From: Janthinobacterium sp. J1-1
Lineage (GTDB): Bacteria; Pseudomonadota; Gammaproteobacteria; Burkholderiales; Burkholderiaceae_D
Assembly: GCF_030944405.1 (NCBI RefSeq)
Contig: NZ_CP132340.1
Span: 124,001-188,000 of the forward strand
Length of the DNA stretch: 64,000 nucleotides
Reading direction: 5' to 3'
This document shows, one piece after another, positions 8,791 to 18,687 of this stretch (its first letter is position 1; every line of letters starts with the position of its first letter). Under the pieces are notes generated by a model, which had not been told where the DNA came from, did not search any database, and saw only the letters and a program-made list of their open reading frames with translations. A program made the position numbers and the translations under genes.

Positions 8791-9808
8791 ACTGCTGGCC
8801 TTGTTGATGGTTGTGCTCTGCGCATGCCATCCCGCCCTCGCCGCCTCCAACGTTACCTGCACCGGCAAGTTCATGAACCCGATCACGGACATCTGCTGGT
8901 CATGCATTTTTCCCATCAGCATCGGCAGCACTACGATCCTGCAGATGGGCCAGGAAGACATCGAGAACGTCGGCACGCCGGTCTGCTCTTGCGGTCCCCC
9001 GCCCCTTGGCAAGGTCGGCATCAGCATCGGCTTCTGGGAGCCTGTCAGGCAGGTCGACGTCACGCGCACGCCATGGTGTTTCACCTCTCTCGGTGGCGTC
9101 ACCATCGGCGCCGACATCGCGCCCAGTCCGTCCGTGGGGCAGGGCAACCGTGCACGCCGTTCTTCCAATACCTCTCTCTATCAGGCGCACTGGTACGTCA
9201 ATCCGGTGTTGTACTGGCTCGAAGTCCTGTCTGAGACCAGCTGCCTGGAACATGGCGGCCTCGACATCGCCTACGTCTCGGAACTCGATCCCTCCTGGAA
9301 CGACGACGATTTGGCCGTCATCCTCAGTCCGGACGTATTCCTCTTCGCAAACCCCGCCGCGCAGGCTGCCTGCGCCGCCGACTGCGTCGCCGCCACTGCG
9401 GGATTCCCGCTATCGCCAATGCACTGGTGTGGCGGTTGTCAGGGTTCGATGTTCCCGCTCAACGGCCATGTGCAGTCCCACGTTGGCGGAGTGCAAGCTT
9501 CATCCCTGATCATGCAGCGCTACGCCATGAAACTGCACCGTGAATTCCTCGCATTCGCCGGCAACGGTACTGCCGGCTGGTGCGGCTTGTACCCGGCGCC
9601 GGTACTCGACAAGCGCATCTACAAGTATTCAATGCTGTATCCGAGCGCCCAGGGCAAGGGACCTGACGGTCGTTGCTGCCAGCCGATGGGGCGCACCACG
9701 CATGTATGGAGCGCGGGCAAGGAGTACCCAATCAAGGGCGAAGATTTCGCATACATGATGTATCGCAAGCGCAACTGCTGCGAACGTATTTACGGCTGGA
9801 TCAAATAG
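8774..9808 (+). CDS. traU: TraU mating-pair formation protein
   Basis: A 344-aa periplasmic protein with a signal peptide and many cysteines spread through the chain, characteristic of TraU. TraU is needed for DNA transfer more than for pilus extension. Its disulfides are a likely substrate for the DsbC-like and TraF oxidoreductases of this operon. The length is normal for the family. Confidence 0.93.
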   Translation: MKSLFKLLALLMVVLCACHPALAASNVTCTGKFMNPITDICWSCIFPISIGSTTILQMGQEDIENVGTPVCSCGPPPLGKVGISIGFWEPVRQVDVTRTPWCFTSLGGVTIGADIAPSPSVGQGNRARRSSNTSLYQAHWYVNPVLYWLEVLSETSCLEHGGLDIAYVSELDPSWNDDDLAVILSPDVFLFANPAAQAACAADCVAATAGFPLSPMHWCGGCQGSMFPLNGHVQSHVGGVQASSLIMQRYAMKLHREFLAFAGNGTAGWCGLYPAPVLDKRIYKYSMLYPSAQGKGPDGRCCQPMGRTTHVWSAGKEYPIKGEDFAYMMYRKRNCCERIYGWIK

Positions 9809-9830
9809 ACCCCAACCGCTGGAGGAGATC

Positions 9831-10523
9831 ATGAATAAAGCAGTGCAACCTTCACGCGCGAAAGCCGCGCTCCTGCTGGTGATCTGCACCTGCATGGTGA
9901 CGCAAGCGCAGCAGTTGCCGAGCGATACCGCGATCGCGCGTGAATCCGTCAAGCAAGCGCCACGCACGGAGGCTGCCATTTCCAAAGCAGAACGCCAGGC
10001 GCGGCAGTTGCGGATGCCGGTACCGGACGTCGGCCGCCCTCCTGTCCTGTCCGTCCCGGATCCGGCGGCTATCGCCAAGCGCTACCAATCCGATCAGCGC
10101 CCTGATGCTGGCCTGTTCGTGCTCGTGTCGTTGACGATGCCACCGGGCTCGCTCGACCGCCTCGCGGCACAGGCGGGCAAGGCCGGCGCCACCCTTGTGT
10201 TACGGGGCATGCTCGGTGGCTCGTTTAAAAAGACCACGGAGTTAATTGCCGACATCATTCGCAAGCATCCAGGGACCCAGTTTCATATCGACCCCACGCT
10301 GTTCCGGCGGTTCAACGTCGTTCAAGTACCCACCTTCGTGCTGACTGTGCGTCCGGAGGACAACCAGACCTGCGGCCGTGACTGCGATGCCAACAATACA
10401 TTCGCGCGGGTGGCTGGCGACGTATCGCTCGACTACGCTCTGGAGCACCTGAGCAAACAGGGTGACCAGCGCTTCGCGCACCTGGCCGGAGAGCGGCTCA
10501 AGCAGATCCGGGGGCAGCTGTGA
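9831..10523 (+). CDS. trbC: TrbC pilus assembly protein (F-type)
   Basis: A 230-aa periplasmic protein with a signal peptide, a variable N-terminal third and a thioredoxin-like C-terminal domain (LFVLVSLTMPPGSL onward), the signature of F-type TrbC. It works with TraW. GGAGGAG lies just before the ATG. The stop overlaps the GTG start of the next gene. Confidence 0.88.
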   Translation: MNKAVQPSRAKAALLLVICTCMVTQAQQLPSDTAIARESVKQAPRTEAAISKAERQARQLRMPVPDVGRPPVLSVPDPAAIAKRYQSDQRPDAGLFVLVSLTMPPGSLDRLAAQAGKAGATLVLRGMLGGSFKKTTELIADIIRKHPGTQFHIDPTLFRRFNVVQVPTFVLTVRPEDNQTCGRDCDANNTFARVAGDVSLDYALEHLSKQGDQRFAHLAGERLKQIRGQL

Positions 10524-11506
10524 AGTGCCCATTCAAGTTGCTATTACTTATCCTGCACGCAGGTGCCGGCTCGGCACTGGCCCAGACAACGCAATCCCAG
10601 GCGTTCAACGACGGCAAGTCGTATAAACCCGCCAACACAGACATCAAGAATGGTATCAACTCCGGTGCAATGGCCCATGTTCCGGGTCAGGATACGGACA
10701 CGACGAACGGCCTGGCAGGTTTATACGGTACGAATCTGACAGCACCCGGTCAGGAAAAGATCGCGGCCTGCGCCGCTTACGTGCCCGGCAGCGACGCCTA
10801 TAAAAATGCCGAATGCGAAACCGTCAACTACGTGGTCGGCACTCCGAGCACCAAGCCACACTACACCATCGACAAGCTCAATGATCCACTCATCATCGAG
10901 AGCAACAATGTTCGCAACACCGCCCAATCCCACACAGCCGGTATGTCCGGATTGAGCGGCAACTATACAGGGTGCATCAACCAGACCACCAATCAGCCTG
11001 AACGATATGATACGGAGCGTTGCCAGGTTGGCCGTCCCGTCACCGAGAACCAGTGCAGTGCCACACTAACGGTCACCTATACTTGGCAACGCCTCGCCGG
11101 CCAGGCCGGCGCCGACCTGCGCTATGGTTATTGCGACGCTGGCCAGGTGCGCGGAGACAGACTCAGCATCCCCTACGCGAACGCCTACCGCACCGAGGCG
11201 GAACCATGCTTAGCCAACGGCCATGGCACCGGCGTCGAAACCAAGATATGGTACCGGGACTGCTCAGGGAACGAGGTCCGGCACGGCTATGACGCCTCGG
11301 CCTGTAGCGCACCGCCGACGCCGGCTGTCTCCGATCCATCTCGTCAGCCGATCCGCTCGTGCACGGACGCACCGCGCACCAACGCGAACTGCTTCACGCC
11401 GGATGGCACCTTCAGGATACACGTGCACGTCCCCGTTTTTCAGGACCACTGGGACAACAGCGCATGCGCCGAATTGGATGGCAACGGTGCCGTGATTGTC
11501 AACTAG
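10520..11506 (+). CDS. traN: TraN-like Cys-rich protein, N-terminal half
   Basis: A 328-aa exported protein starting at a GTG that overlaps the trbC stop. It has a signal peptide (about 1-22) and a middle region resembling the N-terminal part of TraN, with several cysteines and an internal 'FNDGKSY' segment after the signal. TraN is an outer-membrane mating-pair stabiliser that contacts the recipient and is normally one long chain of 600 aa or more. Here the gene ends and a second Cys-rich gene with its own signal peptide follows after 8 bp. The natural reading is a TraN encoded as two secreted polypeptides. Confidence 0.68.
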   Translation: MKCPFKLLLLILHAGAGSALAQTTQSQAFNDGKSYKPANTDIKNGINSGAMAHVPGQDTDTTNGLAGLYGTNLTAPGQEKIAACAAYVPGSDAYKNAECETVNYVVGTPSTKPHYTIDKLNDPLIIESNNVRNTAQSHTAGMSGLSGNYTGCINQTTNQPERYDTERCQVGRPVTENQCSATLTVTYTWQRLAGQAGADLRYGYCDAGQVRGDRLSIPYANAYRTEAEPCLANGHGTGVETKIWYRDCSGNEVRHGYDASACSAPPTPAVSDPSRQPIRSCTDAPRTNANCFTPDGTFRIHVHVPVFQDHWDNSACAELDGNGAVIVN

Positions 11507-11514
11507 GAGCCAGC

Positions 11515-12597
11515 ATGCGTACATTTCTCTTCCTGGCCGCCCTGCTCTGCTCTGTCGAAGCGCTCGCAGCAAAGTCCTGCGGCATCATCAGCCAGGCGTG
11601 CAGCTCCGGGCCGGCCACTGTCATGATTGATGGCATGGAAGTCGTCAGACCCTGCTGGGAGCGCACCACCCGGTACGCCTGTATTGAGGACAGCATGTCG
11701 ACTACATGCGGTTCGGCGATCACCAAGGGCTGCACCGTTGCCAGCACCGCCTGCGACCAGGGCGTAACCATCAACGGCGTGTTCCAGTGCATCACCGAAC
11801 GCAGGGAATACGCCTGCAAGGTGGCCTCCGCCACCAGCAACACGGTCGCCAACTGCGGCGGCCAACAGTTCTGCATCGAAGGCAACTGCTTCGACACTGG
11901 CACCGTGCCCGATCCGGACTTCGCCAAGGCAGTGACTGGCCTGGAGATCGCACGCGAAGCTGGCGTATACGTGGATGAGTCTACCTTTCAGGTCTTCAAA
12001 GGCCAGGATAACCGATGCTCCAAGAGCGTTCTGAAAAACTGCTGCAAGGGCGCTTCCTCGCCCACCAACGGACTCACCAACCTGGCCATCGCCGGCGGCA
12101 GCGCCTATGCGTTCGACGTACTCGCTGGTGGCGGCATGAAATCAACACTCGTCATCGGCGGTTTCGATCCAACTTCGTTTGCGCTCGCTATCGCGGTCAT
12201 GGTGGTCCAGCAAATGCTGACCTGCGAAAGCGACGAGGTGCTGGTGGCAGTCAAGCGCGACCACCGCCTGTGCCACTACGTAGGCGAATACTGCTCGAAG
12301 AAAATCAACCTGCTGTTCGCGAAAATCTGCGTACAGCACAAGGAGACTTATTGCTGCTTCAACAGCAAGCTCTCCAGGATCATCAACGATACTGCGCGTG
12401 TCCAGCTGCCCGGCGTGAGCTGGGGTACACCGCAGTCGCCATCCTGCCAGGGCATCACCATCGCACAGTTTCAGAGCATGGACTTGTCCACCGTTGATTT
12501 CAGCGATTTTTACGCCGACATCGTCCCCAAGGGGCCGAACCAGAGCGAAGTCCTGGACCGCGCGGCGGACAAGGTCAAATCCTACTTCGGCCATTAG
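11515..12597 (+). CDS. traN: TraN-like Cys-rich protein, C-terminal half
   Basis: A 360-aa protein starting at ATG 11515 with TAGGAG upstream and its own signal peptide (about 1-19). It is very rich in cysteine, and the C-terminal half (KNCCKG, YCSKKINL..., ETYCCFNSKLSRII) matches the conserved C-terminal domain of TraN. Together with the preceding gene it covers a normal TraN length. Because both parts have signal peptides and ribosome-binding sites, this looks like a stable gene fission rather than a frameshift. Confidence 0.75.
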   Translation: MRTFLFLAALLCSVEALAAKSCGIISQACSSGPATVMIDGMEVVRPCWERTTRYACIEDSMSTTCGSAITKGCTVASTACDQGVTINGVFQCITERREYACKVASATSNTVANCGGQQFCIEGNCFDTGTVPDPDFAKAVTGLEIAREAGVYVDESTFQVFKGQDNRCSKSVLKNCCKGASSPTNGLTNLAIAGGSAYAFDVLAGGGMKSTLVIGGFDPTSFALAIAVMVVQQMLTCESDEVLVAVKRDHRLCHYVGEYCSKKINLLFAKICVQHKETYCCFNSKLSRIINDTARVQLPGVSWGTPQSPSCQGITIAQFQSMDLSTVDFSDFYADIVPKGPNQSEVLDRAADKVKSYFGH

Positions 12598-12606
12598 GAG
12601 CCCGTC

Positions 12607-12969
12607 ATGAAACGCGTACTGCCTCTCATCCTGCTGGCGGCATCGCTCTCTGCCTACGCCCAGGAAACCAAAACCCCGCCCCAGCTGGTGCGCCAGGCCC
12701 TTGACGATGGGCGCGCCGCCGGTACGGTTGGCGGCCCCGTCGCCGAGGAAACCCGCCGCCGCCTCAATGCGACCGGTACCCTGCAACTGGTGGTACAGCG
12801 CCTCTACCTGTTCCAGCAGCCCGATTGCGGGCGCGTCCAGCTCGATTTCACTCAGGACGCCGCGCTGCTTCCCGGCACCGCCATGCCAGCCCCCTATCGA
12901 TGGTCGACCCTGATGAACATCTGTGCCGACGGCTATCCACCATCCACGTTGACACGGAGAAGCAAATGA
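12607..12969 (+). CDS. Small exported protein of the tra operon, unrecognised
   Basis: A 120-aa protein with a clear signal peptide (about 1-18) and one or two cysteines in the mature part. GGAG lies before the ATG, and the stop overlaps the traF start (ATGA), so it is translated as part of the operon. I recognise no family. Its place between traN and traF suggests a periplasmic accessory role in pilus or mating-pair assembly. Confidence 0.65.
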   Translation: MKRVLPLILLAASLSAYAQETKTPPQLVRQALDDGRAAGTVGGPVAEETRRRLNATGTLQLVVQRLYLFQQPDCGRVQLDFTQDAALLPGTAMPAPYRWSTLMNICADGYPPSTLTRRSK

Positions 12970-13754
12970 AGATCTTGGTAATAATGCTGCTACTGGCGCC
13001 GGCAGCGGCACGCGCCGCCGACGCGCCGCCGACCGCGCAGTCCTACTGGGGATCGTCCTCGTGGTCCGATCCGGATCGCGGCTTCCTGTGGTACGCGCCG
13101 CCCAGGCCGCACAAGACCGAAGAGATGCCTGTCAAGCCCAAAAATAAGTCCTACGCACAGATGACCAACAAGGAACTGGGCAAGGAAATCGAGCGCCTCC
13201 TGGATGTGGCGGTAGAGCAGCAGAGTCCCGAGGCGGTCAAGCAGTACCTGTTCCTGCAGCAGTACGCGATGGATCGCGCCAGCCGGTTCTCTGACGTATT
13301 CCGCAGGACCGTGTGGACGACGCCCGAACTTGACTACAGCCTGCGCAGTCGGCCAACCAACGCCATGGCGATCGCCTCCTACGACGCGCAACGCGATGGC
13401 AGGCGCACCGCAGCATCGGAACAGTTGGCTCAGACCCATGGGCTGTTTTTCTATTTCCGTGGCAACTGCACCTATTGCCACCAACTGGCGCCGATTCTAC
13501 GCATGTACCAGCGCAACTCCGGCATCGAGATCTTCCCTGTCTCGCTCGACGGCGGCACCCTTGCCGAGTTCCCCAATGCAAAGCTGGACAATGGCTCGGC
13601 CGCCAACCTGAACGTCTCCACCGTGCCGGCCGTGTTCGTGGCCGACAAGCGCTCCGGCAAAGTTCAACCGGTCGGCTACGGCCTGATGTCGCTGCAGGAG
13701 ATCATGGAACGCGTCTACGTCCTCACTTCCACCCAGCCTGGTCAGGAGTATTGA
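12966..13754 (+). CDS. traF: TraF thioredoxin-like assembly protein
   Basis: A 262-aa periplasmic protein: signal peptide (about 1-18), helical middle, and a C-terminal thioredoxin domain with an intact Cys-Thr-Tyr-Cys (C168/C171). TraF of F is part of the TraF-TraH group needed for pilus assembly. In F itself the CxxC is lost, whereas here it is present, so this copy may be redox active. ATG 12966 overlaps the previous stop. Confidence 0.9.
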   Translation: MKILVIMLLLAPAAARAADAPPTAQSYWGSSSWSDPDRGFLWYAPPRPHKTEEMPVKPKNKSYAQMTNKELGKEIERLLDVAVEQQSPEAVKQYLFLQQYAMDRASRFSDVFRRTVWTTPELDYSLRSRPTNAMAIASYDAQRDGRRTAASEQLAQTHGLFFYFRGNCTYCHQLAPILRMYQRNSGIEIFPVSLDGGTLAEFPNAKLDNGSAANLNVSTVPAVFVADKRSGKVQPVGYGLMSLQEIMERVYVLTSTQPGQEY

Positions 13755-13755
13755 T

Positions 13756-15153
13756 ATGATCGCCAAGAAAGTCATCGCCTGGGCCGTGGCCGCAGCGATT
13801 CTGAGCCAAGCGGCCAACGCTGGCGACAACGGCATGCAGCAGCTGTTTGACGACATGGGCGCCTTCGGCAATGTCACCGGCCCCGGCGCCTACCGGGCCC
13901 AGAGGATGAATGTCGTCACCGGCGGCAACCTCTTCATGCGCACGCCACAGCGCAACTACAACCCGGGCAGCGCCACCTTGCCCAGCCTGAAGATGGGCTG
14001 CGGCGGCATCGACCTTTATGCCGGGTCATTCTCGTTCATTTCCAAGTCGGAGCTCGTGAGCATGATGAAGAACATCGGCTCCAGCGCGGTTTCGTACGCC
14101 TTCAAGCTGGCACTCGATTCGATCAGCCCGCAGATCAACAAGACCCTGACCGAGCTGCAGCAGACCGCCCAGGACCTCAATGCCATGAACATCAATTCCT
14201 GCGAGGCAGGCGAGGCCGTGGCACGGGGCGTGGCAGGGGACTGGCAGCGTTCCGCACAGTATTTCGCCAAGGTAACGGCGCCGGTTACCGGGCTGTTCAC
14301 CGACCACAGCGAGGCGCGGGAGGCTGTCCAGGGTGATAACGCCAAGGTCAATGCCGCCATCTCCGCCGTGACCGATCCCGCCACCAGGGAACAGGTCCAG
14401 CCCGGCAATATCGCCTGGCGTGCGCTGTCGCGGCTGGCCGGTCTGGACGTCGACGACCGCAAGATTTTAATGGCCCTGTCGGGTACCACTATAATTTCTT
14501 CAGACCAAACATCTACCGTTGCTCCGTTGTACAAGGAGCCCAAGGCCATTACCATCCAACAGTTCATCCGCGGCAACCAGAATGGCAAGCTACCCGTCTA
14601 CGGCTGCGTCGACAGTACCACGCCGGAAGGCTGCCTTGTGCTTTCCGATGATGAACTGGCAGTAACGGCTTTCGCGCAGAAGGTGGAGGCGAAACTGCTG
14701 GCGATCGCCGACAAATTCAAGAACAACATCGCGCTTACCACCGACGAGATCGCCTTCATCAATATCACTGGTTTGCCGGTCTACAAGGCGCTGGCCGTAT
14801 CGACGGCCGCGCCCAACGTGGGCCTCGACACGATCTGGATCGGCAAGTACGCCGACCTCATCGCTGCCGAATACGCGTACCAATACATCGTCCAGGCAAC
14901 GCATCAGATCAAGCAAGCCTATTCCCAGGCCTCATCTGGTGCCCCGGCCGTCGCAAGCGATGACATGAAGACCATGGCAGCCAACGTCGACCGCTTGCGC
15001 ACGGACGCCCGCGAGGAGGTGCGACTGGCCTACTCCAAGGTCGAATCGGTCAACAGGATCGCCGAGGAAGTGATTTACATGGAGCGCAATCTCATGGCGA
15101 GCCTGCCCGCCAATCTAGCCGGCAACCTGCGCTTCGCCTCCGCCGGAAAATAA
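13756..15153 (+). CDS. traH: TraH pilus assembly protein
   Basis: A 465-aa exported protein with a signal peptide (about 1-23), a conserved N-terminal region of the TraH type (the MGAFGNVTGPGAY / GGCGGIDLYAGSFSF stretches) and a helical C-terminal half. It works with TraF, TraW and TrbI in extending the pilus. The length is normal. It follows traF by one base and precedes traG. Confidence 0.94.
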   Translation: MIAKKVIAWAVAAAILSQAANAGDNGMQQLFDDMGAFGNVTGPGAYRAQRMNVVTGGNLFMRTPQRNYNPGSATLPSLKMGCGGIDLYAGSFSFISKSELVSMMKNIGSSAVSYAFKLALDSISPQINKTLTELQQTAQDLNAMNINSCEAGEAVARGVAGDWQRSAQYFAKVTAPVTGLFTDHSEAREAVQGDNAKVNAAISAVTDPATREQVQPGNIAWRALSRLAGLDVDDRKILMALSGTTIISSDQTSTVAPLYKEPKAITIQQFIRGNQNGKLPVYGCVDSTTPEGCLVLSDDELAVTAFAQKVEAKLLAIADKFKNNIALTTDEIAFINITGLPVYKALAVSTAAPNVGLDTIWIGKYADLIAAEYAYQYIVQATHQIKQAYSQASSGAPAVASDDMKTMAANVDRLRTDAREEVRLAYSKVESVNRIAEEVIYMERNLMASLPANLAGNLRFASAGK

Positions 15154-15165
15154 CGGGAGCTAGCA

Positions 15166-18087
15166 ATGGCCAGTTTCGATGTATACGCCTATTTCAATGT
15201 CGACCAGCTGGCCACGCTGATGGATGGCATTGCGGCCATCACAGCCAGCGGCGACTTCCTCGATGTGTTCCGGCTAGTGGCCATGCTCGCCTTTCTCGTC
15301 TTCATCGCGGGCATGGCAACGGGCAAGTCGCAGGATCCTATCGAGTTCTTCAGATGGCTGCTGCTGATCGTCATGATCCACTCCTTGCTATTGATCCCCA
15401 AAGCCGACGTGATCCTGATCGACAGAACCGGCACCTCTCCGCCCACGGTGCGATCGAATGTACCCATCGGTCTTGCCTTCTTCGCCTCGGTCACCTCGCA
15501 CGTGGGCGACACGCTGACGCGCACGTTCGAGACAGTCTTCGCGCTGCCCAACGACCTGCAATTTCAAAAGAACGGCATCATGTTCGGCAATACCGTACTG
15601 GTCGACACGCTGCAGACGGTGCCAACCAATACGTCGTTCAGGGACGACCTGATCTCGTTCATCAACAGCTGCACCTATTACGACATCATCAACGGCCGCA
15701 TTTCACAAGATGTTTTCGCGCGCACGGATGACGCCTGGTCCATGATGTCCAATACCTCCAATACGCTCAGCGCGCGGATGTCGACTTCACCGACAGGCAG
15801 CATGGTATGCGCCACCGCCTATAGCGACCTCACCACTCGCTGGAGTAGCGAGATCACCCAAACCATGCAGACGCGCGGCCGCGTACTCAATCCCCATGCG
15901 ATCGACAACCTGGCGGCCGGCGCCGCCCTGAGTTCCCAGATCACCAGCACCTACACCCAGCTGACCAATATCGCCAAATCGGCCACCGACATGCTGCGCC
16001 AGAACATGACGCTCAACTCAGTACGCGACTCTCAGATGGTTTCGGCACAGCATCTGGACGCCCCAAGCGCCGCGATCGTGGCCGCCGCGCAGTCGCAGGC
16101 CGAGATGACGGCCAACACGAATTATCTCACCATGGCGCGTGTGGCTGAAAGGGCGGCGCCCGTCATCCGCAACCTGATCGAGCTCATTTGCTATGCCGTG
16201 TTTCCTTTGGTGATACTGTTGCTGGTCGTCGCTGGCGAGCACGCCGGCAAAATACTCAAGGCGTACGTGATGTCGCTGGTGTGGGTTCAGCTGATCCCGC
16301 CTTTATACGCGATCCTCAACTTCGCCATGACGACTGCCTCCCGCTCTACGCTGGTGGGCATCGCCGAGTCAACGACAACGTCAGCCGCCGTCAACCTGGT
16401 CAACATTGGCCAAATGAGTCAGCGCGGCCTGTCCGAGTCTGCGCTGGCCGGCTATCTGACTCTGTGTCTGCCGCTGATCGCATATGCCCTGGTCAAAGGC
16501 GGTGACATCGGCGGCTCGGCCCTGTTCAACGCCGCGATGAGTCCGTCGAAAGGCGCTGTAGACGCCTCGGCTAGCAGCATTGGTGTCGGCAACATCAGCC
16601 AGGGAAATGTCTCCCTCGATACAACCAGCAGCAACAACGTCAACGCCAATCATTATGATACGGCTCCTTCCATGGCGTCAGGATTCAGCCGGGTCAGCGG
16701 CGCTGCTGGAACCTCCATCTTTGGCCAGAATGGTGAGTTCCGCTTCCAGGGTAACCAGAGTACGCTGGGCCTGAGCGCAAACTTCGGCCAGAAGATTGGC
16801 AACGCCCTCAACAGCGAAGCAGGCCAGCGCGAAGAATCGGCGATCCGCGAGACGGCCGCCGCGACACAAATGCGTACTGCAGCGCTGATCGAGCGTATGG
16901 GTATTGTCAAGGCTTTCTCCGACCAGCACGGGACCCACAACCTGCAAGACGCCTCCCGCGCAACTCGCTCCGGTACCGCCGTCTCTGAACTGCAGCAGAT
17001 CGCTGAAAACGTGAATAAAAAGCTCGGCTTGTCCGCCAGCAGCTTAGTCGGGCAGCGTATTGTCGGGACGCTGGCCGCCGGCGGCAAGGCATCGGTGGAA
17101 GCAACGATTGGCGGCGGACTGGCCTCCATTCTCCCTGTATCAGGTAAGGCGTCCATCAGCGCCGAGACCAGCATTAACAATCAGAAGATCGACGACGCCA
17201 GCAAACAGAAAGCATTCGATGCGGCCGTGGGCTATGCCAGAGATCAGCTGCATAGCCGCAATGTAACAACCGAGCATGCCCTCTCTTCGGACTTCCGCAC
17301 CTCCGAGGCCTACCTATGGGGCAAGCAGAACCGCAGCGAGTCGGTCAAAGGAGAGGAGGCGGCGCTCACCAGCGCGACCCAGCACACGCGCAATGCCGAA
17401 TCGGCGCGTTCCCAGGCGTTCTCCCTATCGCAGCAGGCGAGCACCGTGCAGGAGCAATGGCTGCACTCGTCCATGGACTACACCGGTTATCTGGCGGACC
17501 GTTTGCACCAGGACGGCAAGCTCGACGCGTTCAATATGTTGTACCAGACCAACCCAGACCAGGCCGCACGCATGGCGGCCGCTTACCTGGCCGAGACCAA
17601 CTTCGACGCCATGCCGACACCGGCGCGAGTTTCGACCAATCTGCAGGATGTCCAGGATCGCTCTCCGGTCTTGTCCGGCAAGACAATCGAGGGCGAACAT
17701 CGGCGCCATGACACCAAGGCAAGCGACGGCACCGCTTCGGCGTACCGCAAACACCAAGCTGCGGCAAAGGCCCAAGGCTACCAGCAGGGCGATGTGGCAA
17801 ACGAGGTAGAAGCGAAGGTAGAGGCGGCAGTGGACGCGAACATGCAAATAATAGGACGCCAGCAAGACGATATCGTGCGGGCCAATGAGAAAGGTAAAAG
17901 TGAAGTCGCTGGCCAGTTGCGGCGCGACGCTCAGATCCCGGGCTTGAGAGGGCCAAATCAGCCGCCTGGCGTCGGCAGTGTCGCCGATCAGCAGGACAAT
18001 GTGTACCGTGATTTGTTCAGGCCGTCAGACCAAAAAAAACCTCAGCCAAAACCACATAACGAGAAACAAGGAGACGATAAGCCATGA
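15166..18087 (+). CDS. traG: TraG mating-pair stabilisation protein
   Basis: A 973-aa inner-membrane protein. The N-terminal part has several transmembrane segments (about 35-75, 335-385 and 425-450) and belongs to the TraG_N family. From about residue 460 the chain is a long hydrophilic, Ser/Ala/Gln-rich domain that in F acts in mating-pair stabilisation and entry exclusion with TraS. No TraS-like gene is evident here, so exclusion may work differently. The last gene overlaps the stop by ATGA. Confidence 0.92.
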   Translation: MASFDVYAYFNVDQLATLMDGIAAITASGDFLDVFRLVAMLAFLVFIAGMATGKSQDPIEFFRWLLLIVMIHSLLLIPKADVILIDRTGTSPPTVRSNVPIGLAFFASVTSHVGDTLTRTFETVFALPNDLQFQKNGIMFGNTVLVDTLQTVPTNTSFRDDLISFINSCTYYDIINGRISQDVFARTDDAWSMMSNTSNTLSARMSTSPTGSMVCATAYSDLTTRWSSEITQTMQTRGRVLNPHAIDNLAAGAALSSQITSTYTQLTNIAKSATDMLRQNMTLNSVRDSQMVSAQHLDAPSAAIVAAAQSQAEMTANTNYLTMARVAERAAPVIRNLIELICYAVFPLVILLLVVAGEHAGKILKAYVMSLVWVQLIPPLYAILNFAMTTASRSTLVGIAESTTTSAAVNLVNIGQMSQRGLSESALAGYLTLCLPLIAYALVKGGDIGGSALFNAAMSPSKGAVDASASSIGVGNISQGNVSLDTTSSNNVNANHYDTAPSMASGFSRVSGAAGTSIFGQNGEFRFQGNQSTLGLSANFGQKIGNALNSEAGQREESAIRETAAATQMRTAALIERMGIVKAFSDQHGTHNLQDASRATRSGTAVSELQQIAENVNKKLGLSASSLVGQRIVGTLAAGGKASVEATIGGGLASILPVSGKASISAETSINNQKIDDASKQKAFDAAVGYARDQLHSRNVTTEHALSSDFRTSEAYLWGKQNRSESVKGEEAALTSATQHTRNAESARSQAFSLSQQASTVQEQWLHSSMDYTGYLADRLHQDGKLDAFNMLYQTNPDQAARMAAAYLAETNFDAMPTPARVSTNLQDVQDRSPVLSGKTIEGEHRRHDTKASDGTASAYRKHQAAAKAQGYQQGDVANEVEAKVEAAVDANMQIIGRQQDDIVRANEKGKSEVAGQLRRDAQIPGLRGPNQPPGVGSVADQQDNVYRDLFRPSDQKKPQPKPHNEKQGDDKP

Positions 18088-18419
18088 ATGAGCTTGGTTT
18101 GATGTGCATTGGCGTGCTGCTTGCGCTCGCATGCATGGGAGCAATCCGCTGGATAGACCATGTCGAAACGCAGCGCCGGCGCATGCATGCCGATGCGGTC
18201 TTGCGCCAGCATGGCTTGAATGCCGAACAATATATTGCCTCCGCTGGCGAACATGACTTCGAATTGATTTTGGCGCTCGATGAAATCAGCGGATGTGGGC
18301 ACATCGTGCTCGATGCGAAAGGTGACGTGGTCGGGGCGTTGTGTCAGGCCGTTCAAACCAAGCGCTATTTGAAAGTCGTGACTGACCGATACTACGATGA
18401 CTTTCGCGCACGCCACTAA
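18084..18419 (+). CDS. Small membrane-anchored protein, unrecognised
   Basis: A 111-aa protein with a single N-terminal hydrophobic helix (about 4-20) and a charged cytoplasmic or periplasmic remainder. It overlaps traG by ATGA and is therefore co-translated. No family recognised. By position it could be an exclusion or surface-related accessory, but nothing in the sequence proves it. Confidence 0.6.
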   Translation: MNELGLMCIGVLLALACMGAIRWIDHVETQRRRMHADAVLRQHGLNAEQYIASAGEHDFELILALDEISGCGHIVLDAKGDVVGALCQAVQTKRYLKVVTDRYYDDFRARH

Positions 18420-18687
18420 ACACGTGAGCATTGAGCAAATCCCACTTTCCCCGGCAGACCAGGTGCGGTACCTGCATACACTGATCGAGCGCTTGCCTGT
18501 ACCGCAAACGCGAGCGCTGCTGCAGGCGGCCAGGTGGCAAGTCACTGAGCGAACCAGCCATCACCCCATGGTGCTCGGCTCGGTGCGCGACATTCTGGCA
18601 GGACAGGACGGGCAATCCGTACGGCAATGGCGTACCCCTCACTCGTTAGCTTTGGCCAGGATCGAAAATGCCAAGCCGAAGCCATGA
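18397..18687 (+). CDS. Small hypothetical protein
   Basis: A 96-aa soluble protein overlapping the preceding gene by 23 bp; a GTG at 18424 is an alternative start. No motif recognised. It belongs to the tail of the tra operon and precedes the broken nuclease gene, overlapping its start by about 20 bp. Confidence 0.45.
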   Translation: MTFAHATKHVSIEQIPLSPADQVRYLHTLIERLPVPQTRALLQAARWQVTERTSHHPMVLGSVRDILAGQDGQSVRQWRTPHSLALARIENAKPKP

